Shown: piece by piece, positions 43,288 to 51,282 of the stretch
Numbering within the stretch: position 1 is the first letter of the stretch
How the letters are laid out: each line of letters starts with the position of its first letter
NCBI RefSeq assembly: GCF_000382045.1
Contig: NZ_KB907460.1
Coordinates: forward strand, 1 to 64,000
Reading direction: 5' to 3'
Origin: Variovorax atrisoli 110B
GTDB lineage: Bacteria > Pseudomonadota > Gammaproteobacteria > Burkholderiales > Burkholderiaceae_C
DNA length: 64,000 nt
Program-made: the position numbers and the translations under genes
The notes under the pieces: generated by a model
Databases searched by the model: none
What the model saw: the letters and a program-made list of their open reading frames with translations, nothing else
What the model was told of the DNA's origin: nothing

Positions 43288-44166
43288 ATGCCCACGCTCG
43301 ATCTCGAACTGCTGCGCTCCTTCGCGGCCGTCGTCAGCCATCACAGCTTCGCGGCGGCGGCAGTGCACCTGGGGCGCACGCAGTCGGCGATCACGCAGCA
43401 GATGCAGCGGCTCGAAGAGCAGATCGGCCACCCGCTCTTCGCCAAGCAGGGCCGGCAGAAGCGGCTGACGGAGCACGGCGAGAGGCTGCTGACCTACGCG
43501 CACCACATGCTGGCGCTGAACGACGAGGCGCTGCGCAGCCTGCGGCAGGGCCAGCTCGAAGGCAACCTGCGCATCGGCGCGCCGCACGACGTGGCCGAGA
43601 CCATGCTGCCGCTGCTGCTGGCAGAGGTGGCGCGCACCTCGCCGCTGCTGCAGCTCGACATCCACATCGGCCGCAGCCCCTACCTGATGACCTCGCTCAA
43701 GAGCGGCGAGGTCGACATGATCATCTCCAACCGCGCCGACGCGCAGTCGCAGTTCGAAGGCGTGGTGCTGCGCAACTCGCCCACCGTGTGGCTGTGCGCG
43801 GCGAGCTACGTGCACGATCCGACGAAGCCGGTGCCGCTCATCATGGCCGACGGACCCAGCATCTTCCGCCGCATCGGCCACGAGGCGCTCGACACGGCCG
43901 GGGTGGCCTGGACGCCGCGCTACACCTCGTCGAGCCTGATCGGCATCAAGGCCGCGCTGCGCGCGGGGCTGGGCGTGACGGCGCGCGGCGTGGAGCAGCT
44001 CGATGCAGGCCTGCGCGTGCTGGGCGCGGGCGACGGCATGCCGAGACTGCCCGACCTGGCCTACTACCTCTACGTGCGTAGCCACGTGGTGAATCCGGTC
44101 ACGCGGCAGGTGTTCGAGACGCTCAAGAAGCAGCTGCGGCTGCCGCGCACGGACATGCCGGCCTAG
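43288..44166 (+). CDS. LysR-family regulator of the sulfur gene run
   Basis: The 292-residue protein has a LysR DNA-binding domain (DLELLRSFAAVVSHHSFAAAAVHLGRTQSAITQQMQRLE) and an effector-binding C-terminal part. It is divergent from the cysteine-dioxygenase-like gene across 108 bases, the usual arrangement for a regulator and its target. The intergenic part next to its start is AT-rich. Its last four bases overlap the end of the diguanylate cyclase gene. Confidence 0.9.
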   Translation: MPTLDLELLRSFAAVVSHHSFAAAAVHLGRTQSAITQQMQRLEEQIGHPLFAKQGRQKRLTEHGERLLTYAHHMLALNDEALRSLRQGQLEGNLRIGAPHDVAETMLPLLLAEVARTSPLLQLDIHIGRSPYLMTSLKSGEVDMIISNRADAQSQFEGVVLRNSPTVWLCAASYVHDPTKPVPLIMADGPSIFRRIGHEALDTAGVAWTPRYTSSSLIGIKAALRAGLGVTARGVEQLDAGLRVLGAGDGMPRLPDLAYYLYVRSHVVNPVTRQVFETLKKQLRLPRTDMPA

Positions 44167-45782
44167 GGCCTGGACGCCGCGCCCGACATCTCGGGCATCG
44201 CATTCGCCGCGGACATCGCGTGAGTGCCGCGCCCGCCCTGCTTGGCCCGGTACATGGCCTTGTCGGCAGCTGCGAGCAGGTCGCGCGGCGTCTCGCTGCC
44301 GTCGCCCAGGGCGATGCCGATCGACACGCCGATCGCCGTGCGTGACCGGTCCAGCGGCAGCGGCTCGGCGATCGCGTCGATGCACCGCTGCGCCAGCACC
44401 TGCGCGCCCTCGTTGGCGGGCTCGTTGAGGCCGGTGGCCAGCAGCACGAACTCGTCGCCGCCGATGCGCGCCACCGTGTCCGTCTGCCGCACCAGCGCCT
44501 GCAGCCGGCGCGCGATCTCCTGCAGGGCCTTGTCGCCGGCCTCGTGGCCGAAGGTGTCGTTGAGGCCCTTGAATCCGTCGAGGTCGAGGTACAGCACCGC
44601 CACCTTGTGCCCCTGCCGGCCGGCGTGGGCCAGCGCCTGCTGCAGCCGGTCGTCGAGCAGCTTGCGGTTGGGCAGGCCGGTGAGCGTGTCGTGATGGGCG
44701 ATGCGCTGCAGCGCCTCCTGGTTGTCGAGCAGCTTGGCCAGCAGGCGGTTGAAGGCCTGGGTGAGATGGCCGATCTCGTCGTCGCGCACCACCTTCAGCG
44801 GTGCGAGCGGGAGTTCGCCACGGGTCATGCGGTCGGCTTCGTCGGCGGCGCGGAACAGCGGCCGCAGCAGCCAGGCCATGACCAAGCCGAGCACGATGAG
44901 CACCGCCGACACCGCAGGCCCGCGCTGCTGCAGGATGAAGGACTGCATCCGCCCCACCGGCGCCAGCGCCTCCGCGACGGGCAGCCGCGCCACCACGAAC
45001 CAGCCGCTCGTCGGCACCGAGGCGATGGCCGAGATCTCGTCGATGCCCTTGGCGTTGCGCGTGGTTCCGCTGCCGCGATAGCCCGCCATGGCGCGGTCGT
45101 GCAGCAGGTTCACGCCTTCGCGCGGCGTCGGCGTGAGTGACATCGAGACATCCGTGGAGGCGACGAAGAGCCGGTCGCGCGGCGAGATCACGAGAATGCC
45201 GCCGCTCTGGCCCACGCGGCCGTCCTGCAGGTGGTCGAGCAGGCCGTCGGCCGTGAGGTCGGCCGTGCCCAGCAGCACCGCGGCCACCTGGCCCGCGCTG
45301 TTGCGCACGGGCACAGCCATGGGCAGCGCAGAGTGCCCGGAGGGCGTCGCATGAGGGCGGCCGATCGCGCGCTTGCCGGCGAGCGCGGCGGCGAATTCCG
45401 GACCGTCCGCGGCCGGCTGAGCGGCGTCGTCGAGCCGCTTGCCGCCGGTGTCGGCCACGCTCAGGCCCAGGGGGAAGAGGCCGCCGAGCGCGCCCCGCTC
45501 GGCGAGCCAGGCCCGCAGCTGGCCGGGCTGCGCGAGGAGCCCGGCAGGCATGGCGCCCGCCAGCCGTTCGAGGAAAGCCAGCCGCTCGTCCAGGTAGTTG
45601 TCGACGTCGCGGGCCACGTAGGCGGCCAGTGCCGTCTGCTGCGCGGCCACCGACTGCGTGAGGTCCTCGCGCAGGAACCGGCTGAGCTGGATGTAGCTGG
45701 CGGCGGTTCCGACGAACGCCATCGCCAGACCCATGACGAGCAGACGGAAAACCAGGCTTGTTGCGGATTTTCTGAGGGTCAC
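44163..45782 (-). CDS. Membrane-bound diguanylate cyclase with dCache sensor
   Basis: The 539-residue protein has a first membrane helix (about 10-30), an extracellular Cache-type sensor region (to about 285), a second helix (about 290-310), a HAMP domain and a C-terminal GGDEF domain. The catalytic GGDEF is intact (RIGGDEFVLL). An RQTD inhibitory site lies five residues ahead, so product feedback is expected. It makes cyclic di-GMP in response to a periplasmic cue, favouring attachment. No EAL domain is present. Confidence 0.92.
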   Translation of the reverse strand: MTLRKSATSLVFRLLVMGLAMAFVGTAASYIQLSRFLREDLTQSVAAQQTALAAYVARDVDNYLDERLAFLERLAGAMPAGLLAQPGQLRAWLAERGALGGLFPLGLSVADTGGKRLDDAAQPAADGPEFAAALAGKRAIGRPHATPSGHSALPMAVPVRNSAGQVAAVLLGTADLTADGLLDHLQDGRVGQSGGILVISPRDRLFVASTDVSMSLTPTPREGVNLLHDRAMAGYRGSGTTRNAKGIDEISAIASVPTSGWFVVARLPVAEALAPVGRMQSFILQQRGPAVSAVLIVLGLVMAWLLRPLFRAADEADRMTRGELPLAPLKVVRDDEIGHLTQAFNRLLAKLLDNQEALQRIAHHDTLTGLPNRKLLDDRLQQALAHAGRQGHKVAVLYLDLDGFKGLNDTFGHEAGDKALQEIARRLQALVRQTDTVARIGGDEFVLLATGLNEPANEGAQVLAQRCIDAIAEPLPLDRSRTAIGVSIGIALGDGSETPRDLLAAADKAMYRAKQGGRGTHAMSAANAMPEMSGAASRP

Positions 45783-45835
45783 TCTGGCGTCGGGTCTGGA
45801 GGCGGTAGGTGCGGGACTTTATCCGATGCCTTCCC

Positions 45836-45855
45836 AAGGCCCTTCTTCGGGCCTT
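45836..45855 (-). terminator. Possible terminator after the acyltransferase operon
   Basis: AAGGCCC and GGGCCTT form a 7-bp stem with a 6-base loop, about 17 bases after the stop codon of the minus-strand acyltransferase gene. There is no strong T run. Confidence 0.45.
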
Positions 45856-45871
45856 CGCCCGCCGCCCGGCT

Positions 45872-46714
45872 TCAGCCCGCGACCCCGAAGAAATGCTGCC
45901 GGTAGCGCGGCGAAACCTCGTCCACCCGCAGCATCAGCGGCAGGTCGGCCGTGTTGAAGGCCAGGTCCATCGCGGGCGGCCCGAGCAGCCGCGCGCCGCA
46001 GCGCAGGTAGCCCTTGATGAGCGGCGGCGCGGCCGGCGGCGGGGTGTCGCTGTCTGCGTCGCTGTCAGCCTCGGCATCCAGCGGCAGCGCGATGCGCGGC
46101 TCCACGCGCCAGCGCTCTTCCACCAGGTGCGTGCGGCACAGCCGCTGCCACAGCCGCGCGGCGGTCGCGCCGTGGTCGTCCAGGCCGATGCTCGCGCAGC
46201 CGATCATGGTGTCGAGCGCGTGGTCGACCATGTACTGGCCCAGCGCGGTCCACAGCGCCATGATGACGCTGCCCGATCGCCAGTCGGCGTCCACGCAGGA
46301 GCGGCCCAGTTCCAGCGCATTGCCGCGCAGCGGGGCGATCGGGGAGAGGTCGAACTCGGTGTCGGTGTAGAAGCCGCCCGCGCGGCGCGCCGCGCCCGGC
46401 GTGAGCACGCGGTAGGTGCCGATGAGCGGGCCGGGTCCGTTCACCGGATCGACCGCGCGCACCAGCAGGTGGTCGCAGTAGCCGTCGAAGCGGTCCACGT
46501 CCAGGCCGGGCGGCGTGCCCGCCGGGGGCGTGAGGTGCGCGCCCATCTCCAGCGCGAACACGCGAAAGCGCAGTCGCTGGGCGTCGCGCACGTCGTCTTC
46601 GCAATCGGCCCAGCGGGTCTCCAGCGCGGGCATGGCACCGGAAGAGGTGCCGGAAGACGCACCGCGAGCGGCGAACGAACGGTCGGTCAGGGCTTGCGAG
46701 GAGGAGATGTCCAT
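45872..46714 (-). CDS. OlsB-like GNAT acyltransferase
   Basis: The 280-residue protein matches the ornithine N-acyltransferase/N-acyl amino acid synthase group: AQRLRFRVFALEMGA, RFDGYCDHLLVRA, GTYRVLTP, then ELGRSCVDADWRSGSVIMALW and MIGCASIGLDDHG. OlsB moves a 3-hydroxyacyl chain from ACP to ornithine in the first step of ornithine lipid synthesis. No olsA-type second acyltransferase is adjacent. The operon partners are an ATP-grasp ligase, a methyltransferase and a diiron protein, so the acylated product may be further modified. An Asp-rich stretch lies near residue 225. Confidence 0.8.
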   Translation of the reverse strand: MDISSSQALTDRSFAARGASSGTSSGAMPALETRWADCEDDVRDAQRLRFRVFALEMGAHLTPPAGTPPGLDVDRFDGYCDHLLVRAVDPVNGPGPLIGTYRVLTPGAARRAGGFYTDTEFDLSPIAPLRGNALELGRSCVDADWRSGSVIMALWTALGQYMVDHALDTMIGCASIGLDDHGATAARLWQRLCRTHLVEERWRVEPRIALPLDAEADSDADSDTPPPAAPPLIKGYLRCGARLLGPPAMDLAFNTADLPLMLRVDEVSPRYRQHFFGVAG

Positions 46715-46728
46715 GTGCGTGGAGCCAC

Positions 46729-47826
46729 TCAGTTGGAAGGTGGATAGCGGCTGACCAGGCGGTTCTGCCGCCGGTTGAGCCGCGCGAGTTCGAGCAGGCC
46801 GATGGGCCGCACGCCGGCCTTGCGCTGCGCCGCGCCGATGGCGAACAGCAGCCGCTGCTTGGCGAAGACCATGCGCAGGCCCTGGACCAGGCCGATGTCC
46901 GGGTCCCATGCCTCGATCGCTTCGGAGCCCGCGCCGTTGACTTCCATGATCGTGAAGCCGCGCCCGGCGGCGAGTTCGCGCAGGCTCTCGTAGCGCACGT
47001 CGAAGCGCCCGAAGCGGAAGTCGGGCATGTCGCGCGCGACGGCGTCGATGGCGCGCACCAGCTCCGGCGTGACGAGCGATGCGCCATTGCGGTAGAGACC
47101 GCCCACGCGCGTGGAGCCGATGGTGGCCAGCTGCACCTGCTGGCCGGCCGCCGGCACGCTGTCGGGCGGCACGCTGCATCGGTGGCGCGGCGAGCGCGCG
47201 ATGCGGCGCGCCCGCACGTCGGCCGCCACGAGCTCGGCCACGGTGCTGCGGCCGTCGCCCGTCACGCGCGGAAAGTAGCGCAGCGCCAGGCCGACGACGC
47301 GGCCTTCGTCGGTGGCGGGATCGCGTGCGTAGAAGATGCCCGCCTCGCCTTCCTGCGGCAGGTAGCGCTGCAGCACGACCGTCTCGCCTGGCGGAAAGAC
47401 GGCGAGGTAGTCACGCAGCGCCGCCATGTCGGCCAGCAGCCGCACGCCGTAGCCGCACAGGCCGAGGTCGGGCTTGGCGACCAGCGGAAAGGCAAGGCCC
47501 TCCGCGGCGATGGCCTGCTGCAGCGATGCCTCGGTCGCCCTGCCGTCGTTGAACACCGCGCAGTGGTCGGCCGTGACCGAGCGCGCCAGCGGCCCCATGC
47601 CCCGGAAATATTCGAGCTTGCCTTCGCCCGCCATGCCGCCCGAGGTGATGTGCGGGTTGGCTGCGCAGGGCACGGTGGCGCCGCCGTGGCGCAGCGACAG
47701 CCACAGCCACTGCACCACCAGCGGCACGCAGATGAGCCACTTGGGCATGCGCTCCAGCAGGCTGCATTCGCGCACCACGGCCAGCCGCGAAGCGTCGGCA
47801 CCGCCGAGCTCCAGTTCCGCCGCCAT
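46729..47826 (-). CDS. ATP-grasp family ligase
   Basis: The 365-residue protein has the ATP-grasp fold: an ATP lysine and Gly-rich loop (FPLVAKPDLGLCGYGVRLL), VVLQRYLPQEGEAGIFYAR and the metal-binding MEVNGAGSEAIEAWD. A hydrophobic segment at about 29-45 (PKWLICVPLVVQWLWLSL) could hold it at the membrane. Such enzymes join a carboxylate and an amine through an acyl phosphate. Its start overlaps the methyltransferase end (ATGA) and the acyltransferase gene begins 14 bases after its stop. Substrates unknown. Confidence 0.8.
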   Translation of the reverse strand: MAAELELGGADASRLAVVRECSLLERMPKWLICVPLVVQWLWLSLRHGGATVPCAANPHITSGGMAGEGKLEYFRGMGPLARSVTADHCAVFNDGRATEASLQQAIAAEGLAFPLVAKPDLGLCGYGVRLLADMAALRDYLAVFPPGETVVLQRYLPQEGEAGIFYARDPATDEGRVVGLALRYFPRVTGDGRSTVAELVAADVRARRIARSPRHRCSVPPDSVPAAGQQVQLATIGSTRVGGLYRNGASLVTPELVRAIDAVARDMPDFRFGRFDVRYESLRELAAGRGFTIMEVNGAGSEAIEAWDPDIGLVQGLRMVFAKQRLLFAIGAAQRKAGVRPIGLLELARLNRRQNRLVSRYPPSN

Positions 47827-48773
47827 CACACGGCCTCCGGCCTGCGCGTGGCGACGAGGCCCACGGCGGCGATGCGGTCGATGTGCGCGTACACCGGCCG
47901 TTCGAGCTCTTCGCCGAACACGTCGGGGTCGATCTCGGCATACGACCATTCGAAGCCCGGCCCCGCCAGCAGCGGGCGCATCTCGGCGAGGAAGGGGTCT
48001 TCGCCGTCGACCATCGCCACGCCGGTGTAGAGCAGCAGCCGCCCGCCCGGCGCGAGCCGCCTGAGCGACTCCGCCGCGATGCGCACGCTCAGCGCCCGCC
48101 CGAGCCGCGCGCCGCCATGGCGGTAGGCGCGCTGCGCGGCGTCGTCGAGGTAGGGCGGGTTCGACACGATCAGGTCGAAGTCGCCCTCGACGGCGGAGAG
48201 CGCATCGCCCTGTGCGAGCGTGACCTCGACGCCCGCCACCTGCGCATTGACGGCCGTGTACTGCAATGCGAGCGGGTTGATGTCGTTCATCACGAGCGTC
48301 GCGGGCGTGTCGGCGGCGGCCAGCGCACGCGCCACCGCGATGCCGCCCGCGCCGCTGCCGCAGCCCACGTCGAGCACGCGCAGGGGCGTGGACTGGGCCG
48401 CATGCCGATCCAATGCGTGCCGGATGAAGCGCGCGAAGCGGCTGGTGTCGGGGCCGAAGAACACGGCCTTCTCCTCGACCGTGGGGTAGGCCGAGTGCAG
48501 GAACAGGTCGTCCCCGAGGCTGGCGATGCGCACCGTGCTGCGCAGCAGCGATCCGGTGCGCTGAACGACGCCCGCATGCTTCATCGCGGCCAGCAGCTGC
48601 GGCGGCACCGCGCGCGGCTCGAAGGGGAGGTTCCAGCCGAAGATGTCGCGCAGCGTGGTGCCCGGCTCGCGCCCGCGCCGCGCGAGCACGCGCTGGTGGG
48701 TGAGCGGCGTCACGGTGGTGAAGCGATAGCCCGTGGCCGCCACCTCGCGCAGCACGCCGGCCGCGTCCATCAT
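47826..48773 (-). CDS. SAM-dependent methyltransferase with NPPY motif
   Basis: The 315-residue protein has an N-terminal helical region. A Rossmann methyltransferase domain follows, with VLDVGCGSGAGGIAVARAL near residue 133, MNDINPLAL and the NPPY motif in DLIVSNPPYLDD. NPPY is used by PrmC/HemK and other N-methyltransferases that act on amide or ring nitrogen. The start at 48773 overlaps the diiron gene stop by four bases. In this operon it may methylate a small molecule or carrier rather than a release factor. Confidence 0.8.
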   Translation of the reverse strand: MMDAAGVLREVAATGYRFTTVTPLTHQRVLARRGREPGTTLRDIFGWNLPFEPRAVPPQLLAAMKHAGVVQRTGSLLRSTVRIASLGDDLFLHSAYPTVEEKAVFFGPDTSRFARFIRHALDRHAAQSTPLRVLDVGCGSGAGGIAVARALAAADTPATLVMNDINPLALQYTAVNAQVAGVEVTLAQGDALSAVEGDFDLIVSNPPYLDDAAQRAYRHGGARLGRALSVRIAAESLRRLAPGGRLLLYTGVAMVDGEDPFLAEMRPLLAGPGFEWSYAEIDPDVFGEELERPVYAHIDRIAAVGLVATRRPEAV

Positions 48774-49684
48774 GCGGCCAGCTCCTCGGCCTCGCGCAGT
48801 TCGGCGGTGTAGCGCTCGAAGCATCGCTCCCCGCAGTACAGCCGCATCAGCGCGCCTTCGGCGATGAACTGCCCGCAGGCCGGATCGGCCTCGACCAGCG
48901 GCCGGATCACCTCGCGCAGCCATGCGCGCGAGTGCGACACGTCGAGCGCCGCATGCAGGTCGAAGTAGGCGCGCGCGCGGCCGCTCAGGCCCAGGCGGCG
49001 CATGCCGGCGGCCACCTGCTTCACGCGCCCCGGGGCAGTGAGCTCGATGACGCCGAGCGCGCCGATCGAGTGATAGGCATAGCGCCGCGTGGTCGCCAGC
49101 GCGACCATGGTGTTGGCGAGGGCGAGCGACTCCCACACGGTGGTGTCGGTGGCCGGATGCAGGTCGAGCTCGCGCACCATCTGCTCCAGCATCTGGCCGT
49201 GCATGGCGCTCTGCTTGCCGTGGCCCATCTCGTCCCAGAAATTGCGCGCGCATTCCAGCTTGGGCTGCGGCGGCAGCTTGACCTGGGTGCAGGCCAGCAG
49301 GTCCTCGAAGCCCGCCTCGCCCGCGGCCTCCTGCGTGAGGAACCAGCGCATCTGCGGCAGGGTCGCCTCGCTGGCGAGCCAGTCGAAGAGCCGATGGTGC
49401 TGGCCGGGCCCGGTCTGCTCCAGCGACTCGAACCACGTGACGAAGTGGGCCGCGTTGCCCGTGGAAGCCGACGCCGCCGCCTGCACCGTGGTGCGCAGCG
49501 CTTCGACGAACTCGCCTTCCAGCAGCCGGCAGGCGTGCTCTTCGGCGAGCTCGTCCTTCCACCAGGGCGAAGGGATGCCCGGCCTCAGCCGCGCGGCGTT
49601 GAACCTCGCCAGGCGGCGGTGCAGCTGTGCGCCGGCACGTGTGCTGGTGTCTGCGCTGGCGTCCGGGGTGTCGTCAGTGGACAT
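48770..49684 (-). CDS. Iron-containing redox enzyme, haem-oxygenase-like diiron fold
   Basis: The 304-residue protein shows ligand patterns of the haem-oxygenase-like diiron oxidase/oxygenase group: Glu152-x2-His155 (WDEMGHG), Glu214 (GVIELT), and His244-x3-Asp248-x2-His251 (YFDLHAALDVSHSRAW). Members include N-oxygenases and fatty-acid-cleaving enzymes of natural product pathways. It heads a four-gene operon with three end-to-start overlaps or near-overlaps. The reaction here is unknown; oxidation of an amine or acyl substrate is plausible. Confidence 0.78.
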   Translation of the reverse strand: MSTDDTPDASADTSTRAGAQLHRRLARFNAARLRPGIPSPWWKDELAEEHACRLLEGEFVEALRTTVQAAASASTGNAAHFVTWFESLEQTGPGQHHRLFDWLASEATLPQMRWFLTQEAAGEAGFEDLLACTQVKLPPQPKLECARNFWDEMGHGKQSAMHGQMLEQMVRELDLHPATDTTVWESLALANTMVALATTRRYAYHSIGALGVIELTAPGRVKQVAAGMRRLGLSGRARAYFDLHAALDVSHSRAWLREVIRPLVEADPACGQFIAEGALMRLYCGERCFERYTAELREAEELAA

Positions 49685-49767
49685 GGCCGATCCTCGTCAT
49701 CCGCTGGGCAAAGGGGCAGAGTGCGCCTTTGCGCGGCGGCTGTCCGTCAGACGGGGCCTACAGATTC

Positions 49768-49784
49768 CACCCTGGTGCAGGGTG
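49768..49784 (-). terminator. Hairpin downstream of ureD
   Basis: CACCCTG and CAGGGTG form a perfect 7-bp stem with a 3-base loop, 18-34 bases after the ureD stop on the minus strand. It may end the ureD transcript before the diiron operon. Confidence 0.45.
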
Positions 49785-49801
49785 CGCGCAGGGAAACGGC
49801 T

Positions 49802-50632
49802 TCAGGTCGACCAGATGCGCGGCGTGGCCGCCGGCAGCCGCCAGAGCTCCGCGCGCCACGCCTGCCATACCTGGCGCAGCAGCTGCATCGCGGGCTCGAC
49901 CACGGGCGCCAGCACGCGCAGCACCACCACTTCGGCATGTGGACTGGTGGCGCCGGCGCTCTCGGCCAGGGGGCTGGCCTCCAGCAGCGAGCGTGCATGC
50001 GCGAGCAGCGCGTCGCGCCGGGCGCGTGCCACCGGCGAGCCCGCGACGAAGAACAGCGACGCCATGCAGCGGTGGCCGCCCAGGCCGATGGGGCTCTGCA
50101 GCAGCCGGTGGTCGGCCGCGTCGATGCGTCCGCGTTCCAGCCAGACGCCGGGCACCTCGATGTGCTGCAGGTAGGTGCCGCGCTCGAAAGGCTGGCCGGC
50201 GTTGGGCAGGCCCAGCGCGGTCACGTCCCAGCCGATCAGCTCGGCGCCGGGCTCTACCTCGATGCTGAGCCGGTTCTCCGCCCGGCAGCCGCTGTAGCAG
50301 ATGGCCTCGAGCGGCAGCCATTCGAGCCGCGCGCCGGCCGCGAGGCGGATGCGCGTGCGCTGCAGCGCGAGGTCGCCTTCGGAGCGGTAGAAGCGCGATG
50401 CGCCGGGCGTGGTGATGAGGCCGTGGCTGCCATCGGCCCCTTCGATCTCGATGTCGAGCGTGTCGCCGCCCACCAGCCCGCCCGGCGGATGCACCAGCAC
50501 GTTGTGGCAGACCGCATCGCCCTCTGGATACAGGCTCTGCAGGATGCGCAGCGGCCCGTCATGGCGGAAGCGGGCGACGGTGCGTTCGGATTCGTGCTGA
50601 TAGGAGAGATGGAGACGGGCGTGCCAGGACAT
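49802..50632 (-). CDS. ureD: Urease accessory protein UreD, without adjacent urease genes
   Basis: The 276-residue protein has the UreD pattern: LHNVLVHPPGGLVGGD-like (HNVLVHPPGGLVGGDTLDI), TTPGASRFYRS and the middle block ERGTYLQHIEVPG. UreD works with UreF and UreG to load nickel into urease. It is normally followed by ureA, but here a hairpin and an unrelated operon follow, and no ureABC, ureE, ureF or ureG is in the window. It is either a displaced gene serving a distant urease or a remnant. The reading frame is intact. Confidence 0.9.
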   Translation of the reverse strand: MSWHARLHLSYQHESERTVARFRHDGPLRILQSLYPEGDAVCHNVLVHPPGGLVGGDTLDIEIEGADGSHGLITTPGASRFYRSEGDLALQRTRIRLAAGARLEWLPLEAICYSGCRAENRLSIEVEPGAELIGWDVTALGLPNAGQPFERGTYLQHIEVPGVWLERGRIDAADHRLLQSPIGLGGHRCMASLFFVAGSPVARARRDALLAHARSLLEASPLAESAGATSPHAEVVVLRVLAPVVEPAMQLLRQVWQAWRAELWRLPAATPRIWST

Positions 50633-50696
50633 CCGGCGAGTCTAGTCGGGGTGTTTTCGTGGAACACCGCGGAACCAGCTCTGCCGGCCCGCAGGT

Positions 50697-50752
50697 GTTG
50701 CCCCCGGAAGGGGGTGGCGAAGCGACACGAAGTGCGCGCAGCCTGGGGGCGA
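50697..50752. repeat. Intergenic palindromic repeat, Comamonadaceae type
   Basis: The stretch starts TTGCCCCCGGAAGGGGGTGG and ends CCTGGGGGCGA, with a CGAAGCGACACGAAGTGCG middle part. CCCCC/GGGGG arms can pair at the left end and across the element. Similar short elements are, to my knowledge, scattered between genes in Variovorax and relatives. It ends just before the stop codon of the deaminase gene and could act as a transcript end. Identity as a dispersed repeat needs a genome-wide search. Confidence 0.5.
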
Positions 50753-50754
50753 GC

Positions 50755-51282
50755 CTATTTCCAGGCGCCATCGTGCGCGGCGCTGGCCTCGTCGATGAGC
50801 GCCGGCCCGATGCATTCGATCGGATGCGGCGATGCGCGGAACACGTCGCGGCACGACAGCTCGGCGTCGCGCTGGTCCTGCCGCTCTCCGCGGAACACGC
50901 GCAGCCGCTCGGCGTCGATGCCGAACACCACGCGGCCGATGTTCGACCAGAAGATCGCGCCCGCGCACATCACGCAGGGCTCGCCCGACGCATAGAGCGT
51001 GGCGCCCGCCAGCTCCTCGCGCGAGAGCCCGCGCCCGGCCAGCGCGCGCAGCGCGTTGACCTCGGCATGGGCGGTGCAGTCGCCGGTCTCGGCATTGCTG
51101 TTGGCGGCCTCGGAGAGCACTTCGCCGGCGGCCGAGACGATGACGCAGCCGAAGGGGCGGTTGCCCCTGCGCCGTGCCGCGTGCGACCACACGATGGCCT
51201 TGCGCAGGTAGCGCCCGTCGCGCTCGTCGAGCGCGGTCTCCGGCGGATAGGAGGTGCTGTTGTTGTCGATTTGGTCGTTCAT
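50755..51282 (-). CDS. Nucleoside/guanine deaminase family protein
   Basis: The 175-residue zinc deaminase has the CDA motifs TAHAEVNAL (zinc His and catalytic Glu) and EPCVMCAGAIFW (two zinc Cys). The SNIGRVVFGID segment and length are closest to GuaD/TadA-type deaminases. It would deaminate guanine, another purine or a related ring. It overlaps the receptor gene by four bases, and a Rieske oxygenase is divergent, so the ligand may be an N-heterocycle. Confidence 0.85.
   Translation of the reverse strand: MNDQIDNNSTSYPPETALDERDGRYLRKAIVWSHAARRRGNRPFGCVIVSAAGEVLSEAANSNAETGDCTAHAEVNALRALAGRGLSREELAGATLYASGEPCVMCAGAIFWSNIGRVVFGIDAERLRVFRGERQDQRDAELSCRDVFRASPHPIECIGPALIDEASAAHDGAWK

Noticed and set aside
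48770..49684. Assigning the diiron protein to PqqC or TenA
   Set aside because: The overall fold may be shared, but the Glu/His/Asp metal-ligand pattern fits the diiron oxidase group better, and neither pqq nor thi genes are nearby.
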